This document shows, piece by piece, positions 1 to 8,471 of a stretch of DNA of 9,818 nucleotides. How positions within the stretch are numbered: position 1 is the stretch's first letter; each line of letters begins with the position of its first letter. The position numbers and the translations under genes were made by a program. The notes under the pieces were generated by a model that was given only the letters and a program-made list of their open reading frames with translations, made no database searches and was not told where the DNA came from. The stretch comes from an uncultured Bacteroidales bacterium (GTDB taxonomy: Bacteria > Bacteroidota > Bacteroidia > Bacteroidales > UBA932), in the NCBI GenBank assembly GCA_934678915.1, contig CAKUSF010000072.1, forward strand, positions 1-9,818, written 5' to 3'.

Positions 1-2
1 AA

Positions 3-1322
<1,320 letters not shown>

Positions 1323-1347
1323 TTATTAACTAACTGATTTTATTCTC

Positions 1348-1379
1348 AAAAAAAGGCCGGGGTTTGAAACCCAGCCTTT
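1348..1379 (-). terminator. Intrinsic terminator of the OmpA gene
   Basis: Read on the minus strand, AAGGCTGGG pairs with the later CCCGGCCTT (one T-G wobble), extended by two further TTT/AAA pairs after one mismatch, and is followed directly by a run of seven T. It lies about 29 bp past the OmpA stop and before eno. This is the classic shape of a rho-independent terminator. The T-run is only on the minus-strand side, so it is expected to work in that direction. Confidence 0.9.
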
Positions 1380-1407
1380 ATAGGTATCTTCAATTACCGC
1401 GCCACAA

Positions 1408-2478
1408 TTATTTAACGAGGCAGACAGCAACACGATTCTCCTCAGGAGTCTCGAAAGGATTGACGGTGTCACCGAAGTACTCAGTGATGATCCTATCCTT
1501 GTCGATGCCAGCATTGATGATGGCCTCAGAGACAACCTCGGCTCTCTTCTGTGAGAGGAACTTGTTTCTCTTGGCGGTACCGGTGGCCTTGTCAGCGTAA
1601 CCTGAGACGCGAACCTTGGTGTCAGGGTTAGCCTTGAGAGCCTCAACAACCTCATCAATCTTAAGCTGCTCGCTATCACGGATGTCCCACTTGTTGATGA
1701 TAAAGAGGACATTGCGGGTAAGTGACTCGAAAGCAGGAACAACTGCAACTGGTTCTGGTTCTGGTTCCGGTTCTGGTTCTGGCTTAACAACTGGAGCAGG
1801 AGCCGGTGCTGGCAGCGGAGCTGGAGCTGGCTTTGCTTTACCGAAGCTGAAAGTAAGACCGGCAAGAGCCTTGATCTGGAAGTCAGCCTTAGAGCCTTCC
1901 TTAGAGTTGAAGTGGTCGTCAATGAAGCTGCAATTGCCTTCAAGGTTCAGGGCAAGAGCGTCAGTGAGTCTGATGTTAAGACCGAGACCAGCTCTTCCAG
2001 CGATCATGGCCTTGCCACCATCCCAAAGGTACTTTGCTCCGTCAGGGAATCTGCTCTTAAGGTCGTTAGCTTCATCATTACCGAAACCGTAGTTCAGGCC
2101 GACTCCACCAAAGATGTAAGGATTGAGAGTACGGTCGAACTTATAGCCACCGAAGAGGGAAGCGAGGTCCGCCATGAGGTCAAGTCCTCCCTCAACATAG
2201 TTGTACTTGTAAACTGTGGTTGGTCCAGTAAGGGCACCTTTACCCTGCCATCCGTTCACATTGAGTCTTGCACCGAAAACCGGAGAGAACTGATAGCCGA
2301 GAGAAACAGCGGCAGACGGAGAAATGAGATCACCGAATGAGGTCTCTCCTACAGTGTGAGCAGCGCCTCCCTGAATCTGCATAAACCAGTAAGGGTCAAA
2401 GTCTTTCTTCTGCGCATTCGCTACCGAAAGGGAAGCTACAAGAGCTAAGCTTGCAACAATAGAAAATATACGTTTCAT
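1408..2478 (-). CDS. OmpA-family outer membrane protein (beta-barrel + peptidoglycan-binding domain)
   Basis: Predicted 356-residue outer membrane porin-like protein that tethers the outer membrane to peptidoglycan. Domains in order: a Sec signal peptide at residues 1-22 (Lys-Arg start, hydrophobic core, ANA before Gln23); a beta-barrel part at about 24-215 with alternating aromatic and Gly-rich strands (GYQFSPVFGARLNVNG, GGVGLNYGFG); a Pro/Ala then Pro/Glu linker at 216-249; and an OmpA-like C-terminal domain at about 250-356. In that last domain GYADK (Asp296) and SQKRAEVV (Arg312) match the conserved Asp/Arg pair that binds diaminopimelate in this family, and NRVAV is the usual closing motif. 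The N-terminal style (DPYWFMQIQGGAAHT) is typical of major OmpA proteins in Bacteroidales. A good promoter lies 34-65 bp upstream and a strong terminator follows, so it is probably a single-gene, well-expressed unit. The exact paralogue is not assignable by eye, so no symbol is given. Confidence 0.95.
   Translation of the reverse strand: MKRIFSIVASLALVASLSVANAQKKDFDPYWFMQIQGGAAHTVGETSFGDLISPSAAVSLGYQFSPVFGARLNVNGWQGKGALTGPTTVYKYNYVEGGLDLMADLASLFGGYKFDRTLNPYIFGGVGLNYGFGNDEANDLKSRFPDGAKYLWDGGKAMIAGRAGLGLNIRLTDALALNLEGNCSFIDDHFNSKEGSKADFQIKALAGLTFSFGKAKPAPAPLPAPAPAPVVKPEPEPEPEPEPVAVVPAFESLTRNVLFIINKWDIRDSEQLKIDEVVEALKANPDTKVRVSGYADKATGTAKRNKFLSQKRAEVVSEAIINAGIDKDRIITEYFGDTVNPFETPEENRVAVCLVK
1751..1780 (-). 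repeat. Hexanucleotide tandem repeat coding the (Pro-Glu) linker
   Basis: Five consecutive GGTTCT/GGTTCC hexamers on the plus strand encode alternating Pro and Glu on the minus strand in the OmpA linker. Because the unit is 6 bp, slippage would change linker length by two residues without breaking the frame. Such periodicity is common in OmpA linkers. Confidence 0.85.
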
Positions 2479-2511
2479 AACATTAATGAATTAATTGCAC
2501 AATTAGCGATG

Positions 2512-2543
2512 CTAAATTACGACATTTTTTCCAAACTGCAAAA
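2512..2543 (-). promoter_or_regulatory. Candidate Bacteroidota-type promoter of the OmpA gene
   Basis: On the minus strand, TTTTG (2543-2539) is followed after 19 nt by TAATTTAG (2519-2512). This fits the Bacteroidota -33 TTTG / -7 TAnnTTTG consensus with one mismatch (A for T at the seventh position of the -7 box). It predicts a short leader of about 25-30 nt before the start codon at 2478. Assigned by pattern and spacing only. Confidence 0.5.
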
Positions 2544-2699
2544 TATATCACTAAAGCTAGCAGGCAGCTGTGTTGGCGGCAGTGCGGGCAACTGCGTCAA
2601 AAGTGCATCTAAAATGCTTCGAGGGTGTATCAAAGGTGCAGACACCTGAAATTTCAGACGTTATTTCAGATCAAGTCCGGAAGTATGTGGGCTATTGTC

Positions 2700-2838
2700 G
2701 GTCACCGAGCCTGTCGAAGCACCCGACTCTCTGAGATGCCACATTACCTTTTACAAATATGTGTGTCTCGGCCGCTGGGCCTGTCGAAGCACCGACTCTA
2801 CGGGATGTCACACAGCTTGTACAAACCATGGGCACCCT
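2700..2838. repeat. Decayed tandem duplication of about 70 bp carrying REP-like cores
   Basis: Two copies of GCCTGTCGAAGCACC(C)GACTCT occur at 2709-2730 and 2779-2799, differing by one C. Similarity continues past each core: GAGATGCCACA against GGGATGTCACA, then TTTTACAAATATG against TTGTACAAACCATG. The whole behaves as two diverged units of about 70 bp. Each core is the reverse complement of the CTTCGACAGGC motif found elsewhere in the window. The first copy is enclosed by GTCGG/CCGAC inverted arms. Confidence 0.75.
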
Positions 2839-2872
2839 GATGTGCCACTCACCATCGCCAGACGTGGGGTAC

Positions 2873-2911
2873 TGTGCCTGACCCTCTCCCTAAAAGAGGG
2901 GGTCAGACACA
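2873..2911. other. Strong intergenic hairpin without a T-tract
   Basis: CTGACCCTCTC (2878-2888) pairs with GAGGGGGTCAG (2896-2906) over 11 positions with one G-T wobble and a 7-nt loop. After one C/A mismatch, TGTG/CACA adds four more pairs. Neither strand has a T-run after the stem, so it is not a standard intrinsic terminator. It could be an RNA structure, a protein-binding site or the relic of a repeat element. Confidence 0.65.
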
Positions 2912-3306
2912 CCAAACGGCCTCTCACCCCTTTTCACGCCATCCTCCTGTGCTTGTGGACAGCAAGTAATCCTTACCGTACTGCCATGGTGGGCACTAGG
3001 GAACTTTAATGATGCGGATCAATGTCTTGCCACAAGCCGTAAGGGTATTCAGATGTGTTTTATAGATTATTAATAATGAACATTATAGCCGCTTACCTTT
3101 AGAGATTTAACCTTAAGACAAAGTGTCAATAATCTGAGAGTCACACACATTCTCCATCACTTCGTAACACTGAACAAGTTGCATTCAAACGCTGAATTAG
3201 TAGAATTGGTTAATATGTGAATGAAGATGGCAATGCTTTAACTAGCGTTGGATACCGTTGATTGGAGGGCGTGCCGGCCTACGTAATCTTAGAACGACTG
3301 AAAGTA

Positions 3307-3394
3307 GAGAGATTGAGCGACATTTTTGCGGCAAAATGTAGTCGAAACTCTCCTATTGTCGGTTTTGAACGACATTTTAGACAAAGAATGTCGT
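3307..3394. repeat. Two adjacent dyads built on the direct repeat CGACATTTT
   Basis: CGACATTTT occurs at 3318-3326 and 3370-3378, 52 bp apart, and each copy forms an inverted repeat. The first pairs ACATTTT with AAAATGT (3333-3339), with outer GAGAG (3307-3311) and CTCTC (3348-3352) and an interrupted middle. The second pairs ACGACATT (3369-3376) with AATGTCGT (3387-3394), eight perfect pairs around a 10-nt loop. It resembles a small non-autonomous repeat element, but no terminal repeats or target duplication were established. Confidence 0.6.
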
Positions 3395-3477
3395 CAATTC
3401 CCTCCGGCAGATAATGAGTAACTCGCTGCAGGGCTATAGGAAATCAATAATAGGGAGATATCTACCAAAAGGTCGGT

Positions 3478-3530
3478 CGCTTCGGCAGGCTCTGCGACAG
3501 ACTGGGGCTGCGCTTCGACAGGCTCAGCGA
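3478..3530 (+). repeat. REP-like doublet, copy 1
   Basis: Two 20-mers, CGCTTCGGCAGGCTCTGCGA (3478-3497) and CGCTTCGACAGGCTCAGCGA (3511-3530), lie in direct orientation with a 33-bp period. Each has CGCT near its left end and [A/T]GCG near its right end, allowing a short stem. This 53-bp arrangement recurs at 8731-8783 with the same period, about 77% identical by hand count (41 of 53). Confidence 0.85.
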
Positions 3531-3595
3531 GCGTAGAATCAGGGAAATACAAAAGATGGCCGTGAGATGTGCCATGGACATCATTCTAAGCATCA

Positions 3596-3638
3596 TCGCA
3601 GGGCTGACCCTACTTTAAAACCAAGGTCGGCCCTGCGA
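3596..3638. other. Long hairpin downstream of the small lipoprotein gene
   Basis: TCGCAGGGCTGACC (3596-3609) pairs with GGTCGGCCCTGCGA (3625-3638) over 14 positions with a single wobble and a 15-nt loop. It is 65 bp past the stop of the minus-strand lipoprotein gene and could stop or stabilise that transcript, but it lacks a T-tract on either side. A 20-codon plus-strand frame (3556-3618) ends inside its loop. Confidence 0.6.
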
Positions 3639-3702
3639 AATGCTTTACACCCACTTCAGAAGCATCCTTCGCGGCTGTGATTCGCAAACGGAAGCGGTGG
3701 CT

Positions 3703-4293
3703 CTACTGTTTGAGGGTTAGGTACCAGTGGCCATCGATGCGGTAGGCGTTGAAGGCGAAGCCGGTGGTCGGGGTGATGGTCCCTGAGCTTGTCGAAGTGG
3801 CGGTCCCTGAGCTTGCCGAAGGGCCGCTTGTGGTTCGACCATGCTCACCTACCGCTGAAGTGAAGGTCCCTTCGACAGGCTCAGGGACCGATGAAGGGCC
3901 ACCGATCTTTAGGCGGTAGCTAACCGTGTTCTGGTCAGGGAGGACGAGCTCAATGCTGGAGCGCTCGAAGCCGTGGACGCCAAGGTTCTTAAACGACATC
4001 GCTGTGCGCGCGATCATCTCTGGGGTCATCACCTCAATCGTCTCACCGTCAACATAGCCGACTCCGCCTAGGGCTTTCTCGTACTCACCATTGGCCAGCA
4101 GAGTCATGCAGCTGTCAGCTATCGAAAGCAGGGACGCGGTGTCAGCCTTGGTCAGCGAGGAGAGATATTCCTCGCCCTCATTCTGAGCCGTTGTCCGACC
4201 GCTGCGGGTGCCGCAAGACGACAGGGGCAGTGCGAAAAACGCAGCGACAGTCAAGACGGTAAGGGTCTTTGTCAGTGTCTGTATCTGTTTCAT
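3703..4293 (-). CDS. Small predicted lipoprotein with repeat-derived insert, function unknown
   Basis: A 196-residue protein I do not recognise. Residues 1-27 form a lipoprotein signal: charged start, hydrophobic stretch VLTVAAFFALPL, then the lipobox LSSC with Cys27 as the predicted lipidated residue. The mature part at about 28-130 looks like a small helical then beta domain (EEYLSSLTKADTASLLSIADSCMTLLANGEYEKAL, later SYRLKIGG), and the last 20 residues (TGFAFNAYRIDGHWYLTLKQ) look like a closing beta hairpin. Between them, residues of about 133-176 are a Ser/Thr/Gly/Pro-rich stretch (VPEPVEG, GEHGRTT, SGPSASSGT) encoded by REP-like repeats, apparently inserted in frame. The start at 4293 gives a proper lipoprotein signal. 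It lies 80 bp downstream of the large lipoprotein on the same strand, with a terminator between and little room for its own promoter. Likely envelope-located; function unknown. Confidence 0.8.
   Translation of the reverse strand: MKQIQTLTKTLTVLTVAAFFALPLSSCGTRSGRTTAQNEGEEYLSSLTKADTASLLSIADSCMTLLANGEYEKALGGVGYVDGETIEVMTPEMIARTAMSFKNLGVHGFERSSIELVLPDQNTVSYRLKIGGPSSVPEPVEGTFTSAVGEHGRTTSGPSASSGTATSTSSGTITPTTGFAFNAYRIDGHWYLTLKQ
3781..3886. repeat. Cluster of REP-like repeats inside a coding sequence
   Basis: On the plus strand, CCCTGAGCTTGTCGAAG (3781-3797) and CCCTGAGCTTGCCGAAGGG (3805-3823) lie in one orientation and CCCTTCGACAGGCTCAGGG (3868-3886) in the other. A degenerate copy with GGT/ACC ends and core TCGACCATGCTC is at 3832-3849. 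They share the core of the copies at 3478-3530 and 8731-8783 but carry CCCT/AGGG arms instead of CGCT/AGCG. All are read through in the lipoprotein frame without a stop. Confidence 0.85.
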
Positions 4294-4318
4294 AATTATC
4301 TTATTGATTGTCTTTTAC

Positions 4319-4351
4319 AAAATGAGGCGCATCGAGTTCCGACGCGCCTCA
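4319..4351 (-). terminator. Intrinsic terminator after the large lipoprotein gene
   Basis: TGAGGCGC (4323-4330) and GCGCCTCA (4344-4351) are perfect inverted arms. Inside them TCG/CGA and one G-T pair extend the stem to about 12 bp with a 5-nt loop. On the minus strand four T follow directly. It sits 22 bp beyond the stop codon of the large lipoprotein and 29 bp before the start of the small lipoprotein. The short T-run suggests incomplete termination, which would let the downstream gene be transcribed at a lower level (inference). Confidence 0.75.
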
Positions 4352-4373
4352 AATTCATGCTATAGGGGTTAGA

Positions 4374-7300
4374 CTAAAGACTAGTAGAAGGTGCAGTAGC
4401 TTTAACCTGAATGTCAACAGTGGTGTTGATCGTGCCCCAAGTGTATGTGAAGCTTACAGGGACTCTAATATTGAAATCTCCTGAAGTAGTTGATGTATTG
4501 TTACTATAATGGAGATGACCGAACTTTTCACGAAGACCCTTGTACTGATTCTCTCCCCACTTATCTGTCATAGGAGTGTTATACTCCAGATCCAATCCAG
4601 AGTTAATGTTATTACCACTCTTATCAAGATGAGTAAGCCGAGCAAAAGGTGCCTTTTCAGAAAGCTTGGTTTTAGTAATATCACCACCTGACATGTCAGT
4701 TGTAACATTATCCAAATCAACCTCGACATTCTTTATATTATAGTACTTGAAAAGCCACAGCCATGTGTAATCTGGATCGTCATCGCTGGCAGGCTCCTTG
4801 AAGAACACTCTACCATACCAATCCTTGAATGTGAACAACTCAAACAGATCGATATTGGATTCGGCCTGTAACTCGGTAGCTCCATCAACAAAGTACTTTC
4901 CAGAAACCGCATCAACATTAATCGGGCGAAGGAAATAGTAAGGATTGATGGCATCCTTAAGCGGCATCGCAACGTTGCAATCATCAACGAAAGCTGTCAC
5001 ACCTATATTGGCATAAAGATCAGCCTCAGCATACTGAGTTGTCCGATCGGACTCATAAGCATTAAGGAGGAACTTAGCCACATTATCTGCGCCATCTTCA
5101 TAATTATAAGTAACGACACCAGTCTCTTGATTAAGGGTAGCAATCATCTTCTTTACATAAGTATTGCCATCCTCATCTTTATAAAGAGACTTGTTATCAT
5201 CCTTCGCGTAAATTGTACAGTAGAGGACATTGTTATTGTAAATGCTCGCCTTAACTTTAGAAGCAACAGTAATATTATTACTCAACTCATAGGTAGGCAC
5301 CTCAATATTCTTAACCTTATCTTTGACATTCTTGCCAAGGACTGAATCATACATATTGGTATTATCTACGGAGAGCTTATAGAAAAGGCCATTGATTTCG
5401 TATGTCTCCTGCTCAGGAGCGAAGTAGTACTTATACTTGTACTCAATAGTCGAACCGTTCTGATACTTCTTATCGAGCTCAGCAAACTGAGGCTTACCAC
5501 CTTCCCATACATTATTGATATTGGTCTCCCAAGGTGCTGTAGGATTATCTTTAGAAGCCTTTTCATTAGGTTTCTCAAGATTAATCTTGGCATTCTTACC
5601 ATCGTTGAACCAGTACTCATCAAGTTTCTTGCTTACCTTAGAAGCTGGCTTGATAACCTTAGCGGTAAGAGGAACATAGATTCCCTCGTAATCAGTGGTG
5701 ATAGGCTTACTCTTGAGTTTATATCTTACATAGATTGTCAGCTCATGATTAGCAAGATTATAAATTCTTGACTGATCATCAAGACCGATAGTCCAACTAA
5801 GGATGTCAGTTGTGGTCCCAGGAACGGCATCAGTTACCTCACAGACACTACCGAATGATCTCACGCCAATCTTCAAAGCTTTCATCTGCTCAGCAGTAAG
5901 TTTATCACCTCTAACATAACCAGCACCGACCTTGAAGTACTGGTGCGCAACTGAATGTTTATCAGGATCTATACCGCTAGACTCAATCTCGTAAGTATTG
6001 CAGAACTCTTCCTTGGTCAATCCGGAAAGTTTAATGACATTGTTTTCCATCTGTGACCATGTTGTCTTATTGGTATAGCCACCGCAGTGGAATCTGAATT
6101 CCCACTCGAACGGATCTGCAACATTGTAAGCGGTTTGCTTAACGATCTCGAACTTGATGAAACCAACGAGGACAATTCTGTCGTCAATCTTCATTTCAAC
6201 ACGGACGATAGGACGTCTACCGACAGAAGTCCAGGCTTCAGCTCCAATTGCGTTGTCATCGCTTGTACCATCCTTAGTGGTGACACCGCAAGGGGTAACC
6301 TCACTGCCTTCCAGAAGGATATGCTGTGTCTCAGAAGTCTCATTCCCACCAGCATAGTAATCAATCCTTTCAAATGAGTAATCCACACCATATTCGTTGT
6401 CTGGATATACCTTATGATAATCTCCATGCTTGATCTTTCTTGTGGTAAAGTGTGTGGTGATAATATTACGGAGATTAAGTTTCTCATCGTACCTGATAGC
6501 TACAGAAGGGGCGTTCTCAATAGCCTCTCTCAATGTAGGATAAATATGGTCTTGAGTTCCACAATCGTACTTCTCCTTAACATCAGCAGCATCTTCCTCT
6601 TGCAAGCCATACTTGTCAGAAGTGAAAGCAAGGGCATCGAAGAAGAGAGGGCTGAGGTACAGACGGGCAAAATCTGAGGTTACGGTTGTGTCCTGACCTT
6701 CGCCACCCTTTACAGTTGCCTGAAGAGCGAAGATTGAGGCCCATTTATTCTCATAATCCTTAATAACATCTTCCTTGCTGATACGCTCGCCATCGACTTC
6801 AAATTTCTGACCTTCGAGCTGCTGCTGTAGCGACTCAGCTGTCAATTCAACCTTGAGTTCTCCATCCTTAGCCTCAACGAAGTTAACAACTTCAGGCTTC
6901 AAATCGCTACCCTTAGTGTTGATATACTCCTTGTCGTAAGAGATTAAAGCAAGATGAGTGGCAGCAGTAACATCTGCAGTCGATGGATTCATCTTATAGG
7001 TAACAACAGAAGCTGGGCTTACGTAATAATTAATTGCTTCGCCCTTAAGTGCATGCTTGTTGTCATACACAACAGGCTCATACATCCAATAACCATGAGG
7101 AACTTTCGCAACCACATCTTTCTGACCATGGCCATATTCCCTATAGGATTCCTCATATTCACCTATTTTTCCCGATTTAACAGCATTCTGAGCATTATAT
7201 TCAGCAAAGGTGTACTCAGTAGCCTCAATTCCATCAACATAGAGTTCAGGAACGAAGACGAGGCTCTTGAGCTGCTTAGCTACAGAGAAGAGGGCGTTGA

Positions 7301-8423
7301 ACTTGGTGTTGACCTCGGTCTTGAGGGCATCAATCTTCTTGTTCAGCTCATCCTTGGCAGCATTGATCTGCTTCGCAATTTCAGCGCTTACGATACCGTC
7401 TGCCTCAAGAGTCTCCTTAAGGGCATTTGTAAAGGTAGTGTCAAAGTCAGCGAGATTGAGCTTTTCATCACAAAGGTCTTTAAGTTTAGCGAAGTTGACA
7501 GAATCGGTAGCCTCAAGGACTTTGATTTTAGCAGCAAGCTTACCTGAATCAGCATATTCACCAAAAGCCGCCTTAAGAGCAGCTACATCTCCGAGAGCCT
7601 TCTCTGCTTTAGACAATGCTTCGTCAGCTGTTGCCTGAGCAGTGGCAGCGGCAGCCTTCGCCTCGCTGGCTGTCGTCTGAGCGGCCTCAGATGCGGTCTT
7701 AGCCTCGCCAATTTTAGCGGTAAGGTCAGCTACATCAGAGGTATGTTTGCCTTCGAGAGTCTGCAACTTAGTCTCAAGTGCCTTGATCTCTGCTGCGAGG
7801 GTTGAGTCCTTCTGCTCAAAGAGCTTCTTGGCTGCCTCGAATGTCTGGCTGAGAGATGCAACGGTCTTGCTCACTTCTTTAACCTCGTCCTTTGTGGCGA
7901 AAGTAGTCTGAGCCCAGATCTTTGCAGCATCAACTGCTGAAGCTACCTCTTCCTTAGAAGCAAGAGTCTTGACTGTCTCCTCGATGGATTTAACCCTTTC
8001 ATCAAGACCTTTTACATCGTCCTGAAGAGAGGTGATGAGTTTAGTGACCTTCTCGACCTCAGCTTTGTGGGCTGTGTCAAGATCATCGATCTTCTTCTGG
8101 ATGTCAGCCTTCACTGCTTCGTCAGCAGCAGCGTACTCTGCTTTGAGTGCCTTCACGTCAGCATCGTGCTTCGTCTGAAGGTCCTTAAGGGAGGTCTGGA
8201 GGGCGCTGATCGCCTTCTCGGCCTCAGCTTTGGCAGTCTGCAGATTGCTTACGTCCGTCTTTAGGGACTCAATCTGCTGCTTGGCCGTCGCCAGCTCGCT
8301 ACTTACGGCATCGATCTGATTCTTGTTCTCGTCGATGTCCTTAGAGTAGTCCGTACAGCTGGTGTACGCGAATGTTAGGCCGGCTACGGCTAACATCGAA
8401 ACCAATCTAAAAAATTTTTTCAT
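4374..8423 (-). CDS. Large lipoprotein with coiled-coil stalk and unrecognised C-terminal region
   Basis: A 1349-residue protein. Residues 1-23 are a lipoprotein signal (MKKFFRLVSMLAVAGLTFAY then TSC, Cys23 lipidated). Residues of about 25-385 are an almost uninterrupted coiled coil: Ala/Lys/Glu/Leu heptads, no Pro, and a repeated pattern. AISALQTSLKDLQTKHDADV (71-90) and EIKALETKLQTLEGKHTSDV (212-231) share the spacing I-AL-T-L-L-KH-DV, and a shorter relative is at 111-126. From SLVFVPELYVDG (387-398) the protein changes to a beta-rich, Tyr/Asn/Asp-rich region to the C-terminus, with no catalytic motif I can name and no type IX secretion tail. Bacteroidota proteins with this N-terminus are, from memory, sometimes annotated as 'PL29 family lyase N-terminal domain'; I see no evidence of lyase activity. 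Likely an envelope or surface protein presenting its C-terminal region on a stalk (inference). Base composition also shifts, G/C-richer in the stalk and A/T-richer in the rest. A terminator follows; the divergent ATPase-like gene is upstream. Confidence 0.9.
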   Translation of the reverse strand: MKKFFRLVSMLAVAGLTFAYTSCTDYSKDIDENKNQIDAVSSELATAKQQIESLKTDVSNLQTAKAEAEKAISALQTSLKDLQTKHDADVKALKAEYAAADEAVKADIQKKIDDLDTAHKAEVEKVTKLITSLQDDVKGLDERVKSIEETVKTLASKEEVASAVDAAKIWAQTTFATKDEVKEVSKTVASLSQTFEAAKKLFEQKDSTLAAEIKALETKLQTLEGKHTSDVADLTAKIGEAKTASEAAQTTASEAKAAAATAQATADEALSKAEKALGDVAALKAAFGEYADSGKLAAKIKVLEATDSVNFAKLKDLCDEKLNLADFDTTFTNALKETLEADGIVSAEIAKQINAAKDELNKKIDALKTEVNTKFNALFSVAKQLKSLVFVPELYVDGIEATEYTFAEYNAQNAVKSGKIGEYEESYREYGHGQKDVVAKVPHGYWMYEPVVYDNKHALKGEAINYYVSPASVVTYKMNPSTADVTAATHLALISYDKEYINTKGSDLKPEVVNFVEAKDGELKVELTAESLQQQLEGQKFEVDGERISKEDVIKDYENKWASIFALQATVKGGEGQDTTVTSDFARLYLSPLFFDALAFTSDKYGLQEEDAADVKEKYDCGTQDHIYPTLREAIENAPSVAIRYDEKLNLRNIITTHFTTRKIKHGDYHKVYPDNEYGVDYSFERIDYYAGGNETSETQHILLEGSEVTPCGVTTKDGTSDDNAIGAEAWTSVGRRPIVRVEMKIDDRIVLVGFIKFEIVKQTAYNVADPFEWEFRFHCGGYTNKTTWSQMENNVIKLSGLTKEEFCNTYEIESSGIDPDKHSVAHQYFKVGAGYVRGDKLTAEQMKALKIGVRSFGSVCEVTDAVPGTTTDILSWTIGLDDQSRIYNLANHELTIYVRYKLKSKPITTDYEGIYVPLTAKVIKPASKVSKKLDEYWFNDGKNAKINLEKPNEKASKDNPTAPWETNINNVWEGGKPQFAELDKKYQNGSTIEYKYKYYFAPEQETYEINGLFYKLSVDNTNMYDSVLGKNVKDKVKNIEVPTYELSNNITVASKVKASIYNNNVLYCTIYAKDDNKSLYKDEDGNTYVKKMIATLNQETGVVTYNYEDGADNVAKFLLNAYESDRTTQYAEADLYANIGVTAFVDDCNVAMPLKDAINPYYFLRPINVDAVSGKYFVDGATELQAESNIDLFELFTFKDWYGRVFFKEPASDDDPDYTWLWLFKYYNIKNVEVDLDNVTTDMSGGDITKTKLSEKAPFARLTHLDKSGNNINSGLDLEYNTPMTDKWGENQYKGLREKFGHLHYSNNTSTTSGDFNIRVPVSFTYTWGTINTTVDIQVKATAPSTSL

Positions 8424-8456
8424 AAAGGATAATTGTTAATAAAAAAAGTTAAACAT

Positions 8457-8471
8457 GTTACTCCTAGTGAC
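8457..8471. promoter_or_regulatory. Palindromic operator-like site near the start of the large lipoprotein transcript
   Basis: GTTACT-CCT-AGTGAC is an inverted repeat (five of six pairs plus a G-T) about 35 bp upstream of the large lipoprotein start codon, overlapping the expected transcription start. Over 13 bp it matches the reverse complement of the site at 8596-8608 with one difference. The pairing of two such sites suggests a regulator-binding site, but no binding protein is known. Confidence 0.35.

Larger units (their letters stand above)
2479..3702. other. 1.2-kb region with no convincing gene: repeats and hairpins
   Basis: No open frame here has a recognisable protein signature or a convincing start. 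The two longest plus-strand frames (2625-2840 and 2695-3009) run mostly through repeat sequence. The region contains the OmpA promoter at its left end, a decayed tandem duplication of about 70 bp (about 2700-2838), a strong hairpin at 2873-2911, paired GACATTTT dyads (3307-3394), a REP-like doublet (3478-3530) and another long hairpin (3596-3638). The stretch from about 2912 to 3300 is more A/T-rich and I see nothing identifiable in it. No tRNA or rRNA was recognised. Confidence 0.6.

Noticed and set aside
2646..2657. 12-bp perfect palindrome CTGAAATTTCAG
   Set aside because: Short, no spacer, no nearby promoter or gene start; occurrence by chance or as ordinary A/T-rich sequence is likely.
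2625..3009. Plus-strand open frames of 71 and 104 codons in the gene-poor region
   Set aside because: They run through the duplicated REP-like sequence (giving peptides such as VTEPVEAP), have no domain signature, and are better explained by repeats lacking stops.
3478..3886. CRISPR-like array of short repeats
   Set aside because: Repeats are degenerate, differ in orientation and spacing, spacers are short and related to each other, and no cas genes are present.
6954..7547. Plus-strand frame of 197 codons opposite the large lipoprotein
   Set aside because: Antisense shadow of the coiled-coil and adjacent coding sequence; the hydrophobic stretches follow from complementing Lys/Glu-rich codons.
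4374..8423. Polysaccharide lyase activity for the large lipoprotein
   Set aside because: The only hint is the coiled-coil N-terminal style that some annotations link to a lyase family; no catalytic residues or lyase fold motifs can be seen.
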